Shown piece after piece: positions 35,033-43,820 of a stretch of 64,000 nucleotides of DNA. The translations under genes were made by a program, and so were the position numbers. This DNA comes from Natranaeroarchaeum sulfidigenes (GTDB lineage Archaea; Halobacteriota; Halobacteria; Halobacteriales; Natronoarchaeaceae). The stretch is taken from assembly GCF_017094485.1 (NCBI RefSeq), contig NZ_CP064786.1:868001-932000 (forward strand), written 5' to 3'. Position 1 is the stretch's first letter, and the number at the start of each line of letters is the position of its first letter. A model generated the notes under the pieces. That model made no database searches. It saw only the letters and a program-made list of their open reading frames with translations, and was not told the DNA's origin.

Positions 35033-35233
35033 ATGGACAGTATCGTCCGCCTGCTGTGGACGGTCCTCGTGGGCTGGTGGTTCGTCGTTCTGTGGCTCGC
35101 AACAGCCGTTCTGTTAGCCTTGCTCGTGATCTGGTACCCGCTCGGGCTCTTTATGATCGCAAACGTCTGGACCGTCCTGACGCGAAAGCGGCCGATCACT
35201 GAGGTAATCGACGATATATATGTGCTCCGATAA
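35033..35233 (+). CDS. Two-helix small membrane protein
   Basis: 66 residues (MDSIVRLLWTVLVGWW). Two tightly packed hydrophobic helices, with Trp-rich GWWFVVLWL and a WYPLGLFM turn that recalls YccF-type proteins, then a basic-acidic tail (TRKRPITEVIDDIYVLR). ATG at 35033 is preferred to the preceding TTG. It is 49 bp downstream of the pentapeptide-repeat gene. Function unknown. Confidence 0.65.
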   Translation: MDSIVRLLWTVLVGWWFVVLWLATAVLLALLVIWYPLGLFMIANVWTVLTRKRPITEVIDDIYVLR

Positions 35234-35255
35234 CATATTTATTGACCGACGCTGA

Positions 35256-35492
35256 ATGACGAATATGCTCGGTGATGAAAGACAGCGTCTACTCCGATCC
35301 TTTCGGATCGGCTTTGTCGCTCTACTCCTTGGTGGAGTTGCAATAGGCCTGTTTCAGGGGGGACTAACCATCGACGCCGCAGTTACGGGACTCGGGATCG
35401 GGATTGCAGCAGTCGTTTCGACTGCAATGATCGTTGCCGTGGTACTCCTGATACTCATCCTCGCGGATAGATGGTCGGCCAGAGTGGCGTAA
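35256..35492 (+). CDS. Two-helix small membrane protein
   Basis: 78 residues: charged N-terminus (GDERQRLLRSFR), helix one at about 17-35, helix two at about 45-70, short end RWSARVA. No recognised family. ATATTTATTG just before it (35233-35242) is a likely TATA region, so it may have its own promoter. Confidence 0.6.
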   Translation: MTNMLGDERQRLLRSFRIGFVALLLGGVAIGLFQGGLTIDAAVTGLGIGIAAVVSTAMIVAVVLLILILADRWSARVA

Positions 35493-35510
35493 AACAGTGG
35501 TAGCGAGATC

Positions 35511-36404
35511 TCAGGGCAACTCGACGTCGACGCCCTCCAAGAGACCTGCCGCCTTCGTCGTGTTGTAGAGCAACATCGCGATAGTCATCGGTCCGACGCC
35601 GCCCGGAACGGGGGTGATAGCGCTTGCGTTCGCCTTCGCGCTCTCGAACTCGACGTCACCCACGAGCTCGTAGCCCTTCTCGGTGTCGGCGTCGACGCGG
35701 TTGACGCCCACGTCGATGACGACCGTTCCCTCCGAAAGCATCTCGCCGTCGACCAGTTCCGGGACGCCACAGGCGGCGACGACGATGTCGGCCTCGCGTG
35801 TTTTTACGGTCAGATCGTCGGTTCGGGAGTGACAGACCGTCACTGTCGCGTTACCACCCTCTGCCTTCTGGATCAGCAGGTTCGCCAGCGGCTTCCCGAC
35901 GATGTTCGAGCGACCGACGATCACGACGTCTTTGCCCTCCGGATCCACGTCCGCGGATTCGAGCAGCTTCTGGACGCCGTGGGGCGTGCAGGGCTTGAAT
36001 CGTGGGTAGCCCGCAACGAGTTTGCCGACGTTCTCCGGGTGGAAGCCATCGACGTCCTTGGCGGGGTCGATCCGGTTGATGACCTCGCGCTCGTCGACGT
36101 GATCGGGCACCGGCATCTGGACGAGGATGCCGTGGACCTCGGGGTCCTCGTTCAGTTCGTCAATGGTATCGTACAGCTCCTGGGCCGGCGCGTCGGCGTC
36201 GATTTCGACGTGGATCCCGTTGATACCGACCTCCTCGCAGGCGCGCTGTTTCATCGAGACGTAGGTGTCGCTCGCACCGTCGTCGCTCATGAGCACCGTC
36301 GCCAGCCCCGGCGTAACGCCCGCGTCGGCCAGCGCGTCAATGCTTTCCGATAGCTCCGCACGTATCTCGTCGGCCACCGCGTTCCCGTCGATGATCTCCG
36401 TCAT
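35511..36404 (-). CDS. folD: Bifunctional methylene-THF dehydrogenase / methenyl-THF cyclohydrolase
   Basis: 297 residues. Interconverts 5,10-methylene-, methenyl- and formyl-tetrahydrofolate for one-carbon supply. Seen: YVSMKQRACEEVGI (catalytic Lys at about residue 53), VQMPVPDHVDE, KDVDGFHPENVGKL, CTPHGVQKLL, and VIVGRSNIVGKPLANLL (NADP site) at about 160. Standard length. Folate rather than methanopterin use is normal for haloarchaea. Confidence 0.96.
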   Translation of the reverse strand: MTEIIDGNAVADEIRAELSESIDALADAGVTPGLATVLMSDDGASDTYVSMKQRACEEVGINGIHVEIDADAPAQELYDTIDELNEDPEVHGILVQMPVPDHVDEREVINRIDPAKDVDGFHPENVGKLVAGYPRFKPCTPHGVQKLLESADVDPEGKDVVIVGRSNIVGKPLANLLIQKAEGGNATVTVCHSRTDDLTVKTREADIVVAACGVPELVDGEMLSEGTVVIDVGVNRVDADTEKGYELVGDVEFESAKANASAITPVPGGVGPMTIAMLLYNTTKAAGLLEGVDVELP

Positions 36405-36544
36405 TACGTACGTGGCCGCTCGCCAGAGCCTTCAAACCACCGGGTTTGTGTTTATTTGGCGCTTCTGAGACGAGTTGTTGTTCAAGTACATGTATATTGC
36501 AGCATCGACGACGCAGTGGCTATCGCTGGTACTCGGTTGCTGGC

Positions 36545-36551
36545 AAAAAAA
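36545..36551 (-). terminator. Oligo-T terminator of the L1-L10-L12 operon
   Basis: Seven T residues on the minus strand, about 22 bp after the L12 stop; the clearest T-run in this area. Confidence 0.55.
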
Positions 36552-36572
36552 TCGAAACTGGTCGTCGACTGT

Positions 36573-36923
36573 TTAGCCGAACAGCTCGCCGAGGCCCTCG
36601 CCGCCGGCGTCGTCGTCCTCGTCGTCGTCCTCGTCGGTCGTGTCCGGGAGGTCCTCTTCGCCTTCTTCGCCCTCGTCACCGTCGTCGGCTGCCTCGTCGG
36701 CAGCACCGGCTGCGGCACCGCCTGCCGCTGCGCCCGCTGCGGGGACGGCTGCGGCGTCGGCGACTGCCTCGTCGATGTCGACGTCTTCGAGCGCGGCGAC
36801 AAGCGCCTTGACGCGGGATTCTTCCACATCGACGCCAGCGGCCTCGAGGACGCCGGTAAGGTTGTCTTCGTTGATCTCTTCGCCCGTCTCGTTCAGGATG
36901 AGTGCTGCGTAAACGTATTCCAT
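36573..36923 (-). CDS. rpl12: 50S ribosomal protein L12 (P1)
   Basis: 116 residues. Archaeal P1 stalk protein: helical dimerisation domain [21 protein letters not shown], Ala-rich hinge ([16 protein letters not shown]) and very acidic C-terminus ending [10 protein letters not shown], the tail that recruits elongation factors. Lies 6 bp after L10; last gene of the operon. Confidence 0.97.
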   Translation of the reverse strand: MEYVYAALILNETGEEINEDNLTGVLEAAGVDVEESRVKALVAALEDVDIDEAVADAAAVPAAGAAAGGAAAGAADEAADDGDEGEEGEEDLPDTTDEDDDEDDDAGGEGLGELFG

Positions 36924-36929
36924 TGTTGG

Positions 36930-37982
36930 TTACCCAAACATATCGCCGAGACCGGCCGCAGCGTCGTCGTCGTCGCCGTCGTCATCGTCGTCTTCGTCGG
37001 CGGCGTCGTCGTCTGCGTCCTCGGTCTCGTCCGCGGTTTGTTCGTCGTCCGATTCCTCAGGCTCCTCCTCGGCTGGGGCAGGCGCGTCGACGTCCTGCAG
37101 TTCCTCGGGGAGCGCTTCCTCGTCGTCGATCTGTGCGGCGAGCGCACGGACCTGGCCGTCGGCCTTGCTCACGAGGTCGCCCGCGAGATCGGGGCTCTCG
37201 ATCGACGCCTGGATACCCAGACTTTTGGCCTCGCCCGTTGCCTTCGCGATGAGCGACGGCGCGGTGGTCGCGGTCGGGTACTCGGCGTTGAGCGCGAGGT
37301 TCCGTGCGCGAGCGGCAGCCGTCTCGACGTCCGCGCGGTACTCCTCGACGTCGATGTCGAGGTCTTCCGGCGCGAACATGACGCCCTCGGAGAACACCGA
37401 GCGCAGGTCGAGTCCGACTTCCTTGGGTTCGATACCCAGCTCGCTAAGAACGTTCGAAAGGTCCGCCGAGACCTCCTCTCCGGCTTCGAGCACCGTGGAG
37501 TCCTCGGTGACCTTGATCGAACCGTCCTGGATCCGCGCAGATGCGCCGACCGTCTGCAGGTCGCCGACGAACGGCCCCGGATCGACGCCGGTGTCACCCT
37601 CGGGGATGACGATATCGTTCGGCGCGATCTCGCCTGCACCGATCGGTGCTGGCGTCTTCGAGTCTTCGAGTTGCTGGTACAGGCCAAAGGGGTTGTCGTT
37701 GGTCCCGATGAGGCCGACCTGGCCCTCGATGTGTTCGGTGAGCTCCTCGATACCGCCACCGACCTGGTCGAGCGCTCGCGCGAGCAGCGTGTTCCGGCTG
37801 ACGCGCAGTTCGGCGCTCCCGTGCAGGTCGCGGCGCATATCCTGGAGCTGTCGCGAGGGGATCCCCGCGATGTTGACGACGCCGACGCTGTCGTAGCTCT
37901 CGATGACCTCGACGAGCGCGTCGACTTCTACCTGTTTCCACTCGGGTAGGTTCTCGGTTTTGCGTTCTGCTTCGGCGCTCAT
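36930..37982 (-). CDS. rpl10: 50S ribosomal protein L10 (P0)
   Basis: 350 residues. Stalk base: N-terminal rRNA-binding domain ([32 protein letters not shown], about 25-57; [11 protein letters not shown]), inserted domain II, then helical spine for P1 dimers, and a highly acidic tail ([10 protein letters not shown]) ending AAGLGDMFG, nearly the same terminus as P1. 1 bp from the stop of L1. Confidence 0.97.
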   Translation of the reverse strand: MSAEAERKTENLPEWKQVEVDALVEVIESYDSVGVVNIAGIPSRQLQDMRRDLHGSAELRVSRNTLLARALDQVGGGIEELTEHIEGQVGLIGTNDNPFGLYQQLEDSKTPAPIGAGEIAPNDIVIPEGDTGVDPGPFVGDLQTVGASARIQDGSIKVTEDSTVLEAGEEVSADLSNVLSELGIEPKEVGLDLRSVFSEGVMFAPEDLDIDVEEYRADVETAAARARNLALNAEYPTATTAPSLIAKATGEAKSLGIQASIESPDLAGDLVSKADGQVRALAAQIDDEEALPEELQDVDAPAPAEEEPEESDDEQTADETEDADDDAADEDDDDDGDDDDAAAGLGDMFG

Positions 37983-37983
37983 A

Positions 37984-38622
37984 TCAGGCCACCTCGACGG
38001 ACGGACCCATCGTCGTCTTCACGTAGACGGAGTCCAGGTTGAGCGGGCCTTTCTCGAGATCCGCGTGGAGTCGGCGGAGGATCACGTCGATGTTGTCGGC
38101 GATCTCCTCGGCGCTCATGTCCTCGGCTCCGACGCGCGTGTGGAACGTGCGACGGTCGCCGCTACGGATCTGCACCGTATTTTTCATCCGGTTGACGACT
38201 TCGACGACGTCGTCGTCCGGCGACAGCGGCTCGGGCATCTTACCGCGAGGCCCGAGGATCGTACCGAGATAGCGACCGACGTCCTGCATCTTGGATTCCT
38301 CCGCGATGAAGAAGTCGGTTTCCTCGGCGAGATCCTTCGCCGCGTCGTCGTCGTCTCCGAGATCGGCGAGGTCGTCACCATCCAGTACGTCGTCGGCGAC
38401 GTCCTCTGCTCGAAGGCCCGTTTCGCCCTCGGCGATTACAACGATCCGTGTCTCCTGGCCAGTTCCGCTGGGCAGGACCACGGACTCGTCGACACGATTC
38501 GACGGTTCGTTAAGGTCAAGGTCGCGCAGATTAACTGCGAGGTCGACCGTTTCACGGAAGTTCCGCTCCGGGGCGTCCTCGAGTGCGCGAGATACTGCTT
38601 GCTCTAGTTCCTGATCTGCCAT
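37984..38622 (-). CDS. rpl1: 50S ribosomal protein L1
   Basis: 212 residues. L1-stalk protein, binds 23S rRNA and, in archaea, its own mRNA as translational repressor. Seen: [22 protein letters not shown] (about 19-40), [15 protein letters not shown] near 125 (the GPRGKMP signature), and [14 protein letters not shown] at the end. First gene of the L1-L10-L12 operon, preceded by a hairpin leader listed below. Confidence 0.97.
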   Translation of the reverse strand: MADQELEQAVSRALEDAPERNFRETVDLAVNLRDLDLNEPSNRVDESVVLPSGTGQETRIVVIAEGETGLRAEDVADDVLDGDDLADLGDDDDAAKDLAEETDFFIAEESKMQDVGRYLGTILGPRGKMPEPLSPDDDVVEVVNRMKNTVQIRSGDRRTFHTRVGAEDMSAEEIADNIDVILRRLHADLEKGPLNLDSVYVKTTMGPSVEVA

Positions 38623-38663
38623 CGTTCACCTCCGTAGTACGCAGGGTATGCTCCTACGGGTCA

Positions 38664-38688
38664 GTGAAACAGGCGTAGCCTGTCTCAC
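38664..38688 (-). promoter_or_regulatory. Likely L1-binding hairpin in the operon leader
   Basis: On the transcribed strand GTGAGACAGGC-TAC-GCCTGTTTCAC forms an 11-bp stem (one G-U pair) with a 3-base loop, 42-66 bases before the L1 ATG. A partly overlapping second hairpin, ACTCG-TTA-CGAGT (38687-38699), precedes it. In Halobacterium the L1 operon has a short leader resembling the L1 site in 23S rRNA, used for feedback control; this matches in place and form. Confidence 0.65.
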
Positions 38689-38710
38689 TCGTAACGAGTC
38701 CCATGTGACA

Positions 38711-38718
38711 CTTAAACT
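38711..38718 (-). promoter_or_regulatory. TATA-like box of the L1 operon
   Basis: Minus-strand sequence AGTTTAAG. It sets transcription start at about 38687-38690, giving a leader of about 65 bases that begins with the hairpin. The roughly 200 bases further upstream, to 38920, show no gene. Confidence 0.5.
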
Positions 38719-38920
38719 CGTCGTTACGGAAGCGGCATGCTGGGCGCTGTGGACCCCGCTCGGGACAGTGACCCGATTTCTAGCCGGGTGTCTGTCGTTG
38801 CCTGTTCACAGTCCCTGGTGGTGATCCGACCGTCCCACGCAAACTGTGTACACAGTCTACAAATTGTACCCGGGCAGAGTTAACAGCGATCGGCACAGTT
38901 ATACCTGCCAAGATACCCAG

Positions 38921-39376
38921 TCACCCGTCCAGAAATCGATCCGAGACGTCCTCGTCGGGGATCATGCACTGCTCTTTCTTGCCGAACCAGCGATACCGGT
39001 TGTCGGCGACGAAATCGTAGATGCGATCCCGGACGGCTTTCGGCAGAATCCGCCCGACCGAGAGCAACGACCACGGCAGTCCGAGATGACGCCCCACCCG
39101 GATCGCCGCCGAGGACTTGCGGTAGTACTCGCCGTTCTCGATCAGGACGACCGAGTCGAGGTCGCCGTGTGGTGCGCCGACGGCATCCAGGAGGGCATCG
39201 GCACTCTCCCACTGCAGGGACGCAAACGAAAAGACCCCCTCATCGTCGCGCTCGATGACGAACTGGACCGACGCATTACAGAGGTTACAGACGCCGTCGA
39301 ACAGCAGTGTCGGCCCCTCCAGATGGTCGGGGTCGACTGCGCGGTCGGAATCGTCGCGCGCGGCTGGTTCGGCCAT
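38921..39376 (-). CDS. DCC-family thiol-disulfide oxidoreductase (DUF393)
   Basis: 151 residues. Signature LLFDGVCNLCNASVQFVIERD at about 24-44 with the CxxC pair in DGVCNLC and the DCC context, then FASLQWESADALL, SVVLIENGEYYRKSSA, and a tail with YRWFGKKEQCMIPD. The family is thioredoxin-like and predicted to reduce or exchange disulfides, little studied. It sits between the L1 and L11 transcription units in the same direction; its position there is probably historical. Confidence 0.9.
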   Translation of the reverse strand: MAEPAARDDSDRAVDPDHLEGPTLLFDGVCNLCNASVQFVIERDDEGVFSFASLQWESADALLDAVGAPHGDLDSVVLIENGEYYRKSSAAIRVGRHLGLPWSLLSVGRILPKAVRDRIYDFVADNRYRWFGKKEQCMIPDEDVSDRFLDG

Positions 39377-39430
39377 ACCAGTAACTAGCGGCCGGGGAAC
39401 CTAAAAGCGGTCGATGAGAACCGGCGACGA

Positions 39431-39907
39431 TTACGCTGTGAACTGGTCGTCGTACTCGCCGGCGTCGATACGCTCTTTGAACTCTCGGGGGTTCTCGCCC
39501 TCGATCGTGACACCGAGCGAGGTGCAGGTGCCGACGACTTCCTTGGCGGCGTTTTTCAGGTCGTATGAGAGCAGATCGGAGTGTTTCTGATCCGCGATCT
39601 GTTTGACCTGATCGACCGAGAGATCGGCAACGAAGTCCTCCTGGGGCTCACCGCTGCCGGTCTCGAAACCAGCTTCGTCCTTGATCAGTTCGGCGGTCGG
39701 CGGGACACCGACCTCGATCGTAAAGGAGCCGTCGTCTTCGTATTCGACGGTGACGGGGACCTCGGTGCCGTCGAACGCTTCGGTCTCGTCGTTGATCTGC
39801 TGTACGACTGCCTGCACGTCCACGGGTGTCGGGCCGAGCTCCGGGCCGAGAGGTGGGCCGGGGTTGGCCTGGCCACCGGGGACGAGTACTTCGATAGTTC
39901 CAGCCAT
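39431..39907 (-). CDS. rpl11: 50S ribosomal protein L11
   Basis: 158 residues from ATG MAGTIEVLVPGGQANPGPPLGPELGP, the classic L11 N-terminus (PGPPLGPxLGP; Met to about residue 26). The C-terminal domain binds the GTPase-associated 23S rRNA region (SYDLKNAAKEVVGTCTSLGVTIEG). An in-frame upstream start at 40009 is rejected: the TATA-like box fits ATG 39907 exactly. Separate transcription unit from L1-L10-L12, as in other haloarchaea. Confidence 0.96.
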   Translation of the reverse strand: MAGTIEVLVPGGQANPGPPLGPELGPTPVDVQAVVQQINDETEAFDGTEVPVTVEYEDDGSFTIEVGVPPTAELIKDEAGFETGSGEPQEDFVADLSVDQVKQIADQKHSDLLSYDLKNAAKEVVGTCTSLGVTIEGENPREFKERIDAGEYDDQFTA

Positions 39908-39929
39908 ATAGGGTAGAACCGCCGCGTGA

Positions 39930-39937
39930 TTTTTAAG
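39930..39937 (-). promoter_or_regulatory. TATA-like box of rpl11
   Basis: CTTAAAAA on the minus strand, centred 27 bp before the ATG, indicating a leaderless L11 mRNA. Confidence 0.6.
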
Positions 39938-40017
39938 GATTATCTTTCTGTCGCGGGAGAGCCACAGTGTGACACCCCCACACGAGGTCGGTCGGCTCCG
40001 TGAGTCCACGCGCCGTT

Positions 40018-40332
40018 TCAGCTATCCGACGGTTCGACCGATTCCTCGCGCCAGGCCGCAAACGCGTCAAGTACCCCGGTTTCGTCGAAGCGCTCGATAC
40101 AGGGGACATCGTAGGGGTGGAGAGCCTCGACGTGCTCGACCAGTGCCGAATAGCACTCTTCGGTCGTCTTCGCCAGCAGTATCTCCTCTTCGTCCTCGTG
40201 TATCGCGCCGTCCCAGCGATACGTCGATTCGCAGTCGACCCGGTTCACACAGGCGGCCAGTCGCTCCTCGACAAGTGTTCGGGCGATCTCGTCGGCCACG
40301 TCGGATGGTGCGGTGATGTAGACTGTCGGCAT
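40018..40332 (-). CDS. cutA: CutA1 divalent-ion tolerance protein
   Basis: 104 residues from MPTVYITAPSDVADEIA. Trimeric CutA1 family: RLAACVNRVDCESTYRWDG (about 26-44), EEILLAKTT, and HPYDVPCIERF, where the conserved Tyr/Asp and Cys are found. Linked to copper tolerance in bacteria, though the biochemical role is unsettled. The longer frame upstream is not haloarchaeal in composition and overlaps the HEWD gene. Confidence 0.93.
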   Translation of the reverse strand: MPTVYITAPSDVADEIARTLVEERLAACVNRVDCESTYRWDGAIHEDEEEILLAKTTEECYSALVEHVEALHPYDVPCIERFDETGVLDAFAAWREESVEPSDS

Positions 40333-40372
40333 GGCTGGACGGTGTTTGTGAGTGCACAAAAAGTCGCTGGCC

Positions 40373-40564
40373 CTAGGCGTCGGTCGTCTCGATGGGCGTG
40401 AACGCACCCGTGATGTCCCACTCGTGGAGACAGTGTGGATCCCCGACCTGCCGCTCGTCGTCCTCGGTGACGATCGTCCATGTTCCCTTCTCGTCGCTCC
40501 AGACTTCCTGGCGACCGCAGAGCTCACATGTGCGGGACCGTGGCTTCCGGATCCTCGTGTCCAT
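40373..40564 (-). CDS. HEWD-family small zinc-ribbon protein
   Basis: 63 residues. A zinc-binding CELCGRQEVW near residue 13 and a CLHEWD motif at about 45-50 give the family its name; together the three Cys and His could bind one metal. Haloarchaeal family, function unknown. It is transcribed in the same direction as cutA, 40 bp upstream of it. Confidence 0.85.
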   Translation of the reverse strand: MDTRIRKPRSRTCELCGRQEVWSDEKGTWTIVTEDDERQVGDPHCLHEWDITGAFTPIETTDA

Positions 40565-40790
40565 ACGTTCACTATGTGCCTCATAGGTAATAATTTATGT
40601 GCCAGTGAAACCCGGATATCGTGATAGTATGTCACACAGTATCTCGATCGAGTCGCTGTTTGTAACTCGTAAGTAAAGAAAAGTGAATATCTATCGATCC
40701 TCCTCGTCAGCCAGTACTCCCATCCCGAACCATTCATTACCGCGAAGTCGGACATACAACCACTGGCAGTCTCTCACAGATATTTCACTC

Positions 40791-43700
40791 ATGAGCGATT
40801 CCGTCACTCCACCCGCAGCCGACCGACGAGCAACGTACGACTACCGGAGCGACGAGGTTCGACGAAGCGGGCTGGTCGACGATCTCGAACGGCGTATCGA
40901 CGGCGATGTCCGATTCGACGAGTACTCGAAGTCGCTATACGCGACCGACGCGAGCGCCTACGAGGTGACGCCGATCGGCGTCGTCTACCCGGATTCAACT
41001 GACGATGTCTCCACGGTGATGGCCTACTGCGCGCGACGGGAGATCCCGGTCCTGCCTCGGGGGGGCGGAACGAGCCTCGCCGGGCAGGCCGTCAACGAGG
41101 CAGTCGTGCTGGACTTCACACGCCACATGGACGGCGTGCTAGCGATCGATGCTGACGCGGGAACCGCCCGCGTTCAGGCCGGTTCGATCGTCGACGAACT
41201 CAATCGCGCACTCGCAACACACGACCTGAAGTTCGCGCCCGACCCGGCAGCGGGCAACCGGAGCACAATCGGCGGCGCAATCGGTAACAACTCGACCGGC
41301 GCACATTCACTGCAATACGGCCTGACCGATAGCTACATCGAGGAGGTCGAAGCCGTCCTCGCGGATGGCACCGTCACGACCTTCGGCGAGATCTCCCTGT
41401 CGACGCTTCGTGAGCGTGCTGACCCCGAGGGGGGGACGGAGTCGCGGATCTATGCGGGCGTCGTCGAGATCCTCGACAACTGTGAGGGCGCGATCCGTGA
41501 CGTCTACCCACAACTGAAACGGAACGTCTCGGGCTACAACCTCGACCGCCTGCTCGACGAGGCCGAGGAGGGCTCGGTCAATCTCGCGCGATTGCTGGCC
41601 GGGAGCGAGGGGACCCTCGCAATCATCACGGAGGCGACGGTCTCTCTGGAACCGATCCCCGAGACGAAGGCGGTCGCGTTGCTGTGTTACGGGGAGTTAC
41701 GCCACGCCATGGAAGACGTCGCACCGGTCCTCGACCACGATCCCGCCGCCGTGGAGGTGCTCGACGACGTCCTGCTCGATCTGGCGCGGGGGACCGCTGA
41801 GTTCGCCGACCTCGTCGAGCTGCTACCCGACGGGACTGACACCGCGTTGCTCGTGGAGTTCTACGCCGAGAGCGACGCCAAGGGGGTCCAGCGCGTTGCG
41901 GACCTCTGTGCTGACCGCGTTCCCGGCGTGACGCCCGAGGGCGATCCAGCCCCGACTGCGGCGGCCCGCACCGATGCGCCGACCACGGCCTTTGACGCCC
42001 TGGAGGCCCACGAGCCCGAGCGCCGCACAACCTTCTGGCAACTCCGCAAGTCCGGCCTGCCCATCCTGCTCTCCCGGACGTCGGACGCGAAACACATCTC
42101 CTTTATAGAGGATACGGCCGTCCCCCCGGAGAACCTCCCCGAGTTCGTGAGCGACGTCGAGGACGTGCTGGCCGAGCACGACACGTTCGCCAGCTTTTAC
42201 GGACACGCCGGACCGGGCTGTCTACACATCCGGCCGCTGATCGATACGAAGACCGCAGGGGGAATCGAGCAAATGGAGGCGGTCGCCGATGCCGTCACCG
42301 ACCTCGTCGTCGAGCACGACGGCTCGATTTCGGGCGAACACGGCGACGGCAGGGCCCGAACGGGATGGAACCGCAAGCTCTACGGCGAGAACGTCTGGGA
42401 CGTCTTCCGGGAGCTGAAGGCGGCGTTCGATCCGGACTGGCTGCTCAATCCGGGACAGGTCTGTGGCTACCGCCCGGGACACGACCGGACCGCCCCCGAC
42501 ATGACCGAGAATCTCCGGTTCGATCCCGACTACGGCTTCGAGACCGGATTCGATCCCGTCCTGTCCTGGGAGAACGAGAACGGCTTCCAGGGGATGGCCG
42601 AACTCTGCCACGGCTGTGGGGACTGTCGTGGGAGTCAGGAAACGACCGGCGGCGTAATGTGTCCGACCTACCGTGCCGCAGACGAGGAGATCACGAGCAC
42701 ACGCGGGCGTGCAAACGCGCTCCGGCGAGCAATGAGGGGAGAGTTGCCCGAAGACGAGGCGTTCTCCGATGAGTTCGTGACCGAAGTGCTCGACCTGTGC
42801 ATCGGCTGCAAGGGCTGTGCACGGGACTGTCCCAGCGAGGTCGACATGGCGAAGCTCAAAGCCGAACTGACTCACGAGTATCACCAGCGCGAGGGGGCGA
42901 GCCTGCGCGATCGCCTGTTCGCCAACGCCGAACTCGTCGCCACGGTCGGGAGCGCAATCGCTCCACTGCCGAACTGGCTCGGGAAATTCCCCGGATCGGG
43001 AATATTGGCCGAGAAAATCGTCGGGATCGCCCGCGAGCGTGACTTACCGACCTTCGAGCGCCGGTCGCTCGTCGATCAGGCGGCCGACCGTGATGTCGAA
43101 GTGAGCGAGGGAGAGGCCGATCGAAAGGTCCTGTTGTTTCCCGACACGTACACCAACTACAGCGATCCCGAGATCGGGCTGGCGACGATCCGCGTCCTCG
43201 AAGCTGCCGGGGTCCACGTCAAAGTCCCCGAAGACGTGACCGGAAGCGGCCGACCGCCGTTCTCGAAGGGCTTTCTCGGACTGGCACGCCAGCGCGCGGA
43301 AAAGAACGTCGCCGAACTCGCCCCGGAGGTGAAAGAGGGCTGGGACGTAGTGTTCATCGAGCCCTCGGACGCGGTGATGGTCCAGTCCGACTACCTGGAC
43401 TTACTCGACGGCGAGGATGTCGATCGAGTGGCCGCGAACAGCTACGGAATCATGGAGTACCTGAACGGCTTCGCGCTCGACGTCCCGACCGGCGGCGACG
43501 CGTCGGTGACCTACCACGGTCACTGCCACCAGAAGGCGACGAAACGCGACCACCACGTCGCAAACGTCCTCGAACGGGCGGGCTACGACGTGGACGAACT
43601 CGACAGCGGCTGCTGTGGTATGGCCGGAAGCTTCGGCTACGAGGCCGAACACTACTCGATGAGCCGGGCGATCGGTTCGATCCTCTTCGAACAGGTCGAG

Positions 43701-43820
43701 CGTAGCGACGGCGAGGTCGTCACCACGCCGGGAACGTCCTGTCGGAGCCAGCTGGGAGAGCGGGACGGTGCGGCCGAGAAGCCACCTCATCCCGTCGAGT
43801 TGCTTGAGCGCCTGCTATAA
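40791..43820 (+). CDS. dld: FAD-linked oxidase fused to Fe-S/CCG domains (D-lactate dehydrogenase type)
   Basis: 1009 residues from ATG MSDSVTPPAADRR. Domain order: PCMH FAD-binding (PRGGGTSLAGQAV at about 85-97; NNSTGAHSLQYG), FAD-oxidase C-terminal cap (GHAGPGCLHIRPL; SGEHGDGRARTGW), 4Fe-4S dicluster (CHGCGDC at about 605 and CIGCKGCARDCP at about 667), and two CCG domains (YHGHCHQKATK and DSGCCGMAGSFGYE). It corresponds to glycolate oxidase GlcD+GlcF in one chain, as in haloarchaeal D-lactate dehydrogenase, feeding electrons into the respiratory chain. Lactate versus glycolate cannot be settled by sequence. The stop overlaps the convergent exchanger gene by 6 bp. Confidence 0.92.
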   Translation: MSDSVTPPAADRRATYDYRSDEVRRSGLVDDLERRIDGDVRFDEYSKSLYATDASAYEVTPIGVVYPDSTDDVSTVMAYCARREIPVLPRGGGTSLAGQAVNEAVVLDFTRHMDGVLAIDADAGTARVQAGSIVDELNRALATHDLKFAPDPAAGNRSTIGGAIGNNSTGAHSLQYGLTDSYIEEVEAVLADGTVTTFGEISLSTLRERADPEGGTESRIYAGVVEILDNCEGAIRDVYPQLKRNVSGYNLDRLLDEAEEGSVNLARLLAGSEGTLAIITEATVSLEPIPETKAVALLCYGELRHAMEDVAPVLDHDPAAVEVLDDVLLDLARGTAEFADLVELLPDGTDTALLVEFYAESDAKGVQRVADLCADRVPGVTPEGDPAPTAAARTDAPTTAFDALEAHEPERRTTFWQLRKSGLPILLSRTSDAKHISFIEDTAVPPENLPEFVSDVEDVLAEHDTFASFYGHAGPGCLHIRPLIDTKTAGGIEQMEAVADAVTDLVVEHDGSISGEHGDGRARTGWNRKLYGENVWDVFRELKAAFDPDWLLNPGQVCGYRPGHDRTAPDMTENLRFDPDYGFETGFDPVLSWENENGFQGMAELCHGCGDCRGSQETTGGVMCPTYRAADEEITSTRGRANALRRAMRGELPEDEAFSDEFVTEVLDLCIGCKGCARDCPSEVDMAKLKAELTHEYHQREGASLRDRLFANAELVATVGSAIAPLPNWLGKFPGSGILAEKIVGIARERDLPTFERRSLVDQAADRDVEVSEGEADRKVLLFPDTYTNYSDPEIGLATIRVLEAAGVHVKVPEDVTGSGRPPFSKGFLGLARQRAEKNVAELAPEVKEGWDVVFIEPSDAVMVQSDYLDLLDGEDVDRVAANSYGIMEYLNGFALDVPTGGDASVTYHGHCHQKATKRDHHVANVLERAGYDVDELDSGCCGMAGSFGYEAEHYSMSRAIGSILFEQVERSDGEVVTTPGTSCRSQLGERDGAAEKPPHPVELLERLL

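Noticed and set aside
36456-37949. 497-codon plus-strand frame across L12 and L10
   Set aside because: Antisense to two certain ribosomal protein genes. Its Val/Arg-rich composition is the mirror of their acidic, Ala-rich codons.
38701-38900. Possible tRNA or small RNA gene upstream of the L1 operon
   Set aside because: No cloverleaf, no GGTTCGAATCC-like T arm and no A/B boxes found; the stretch only carries the promoter.
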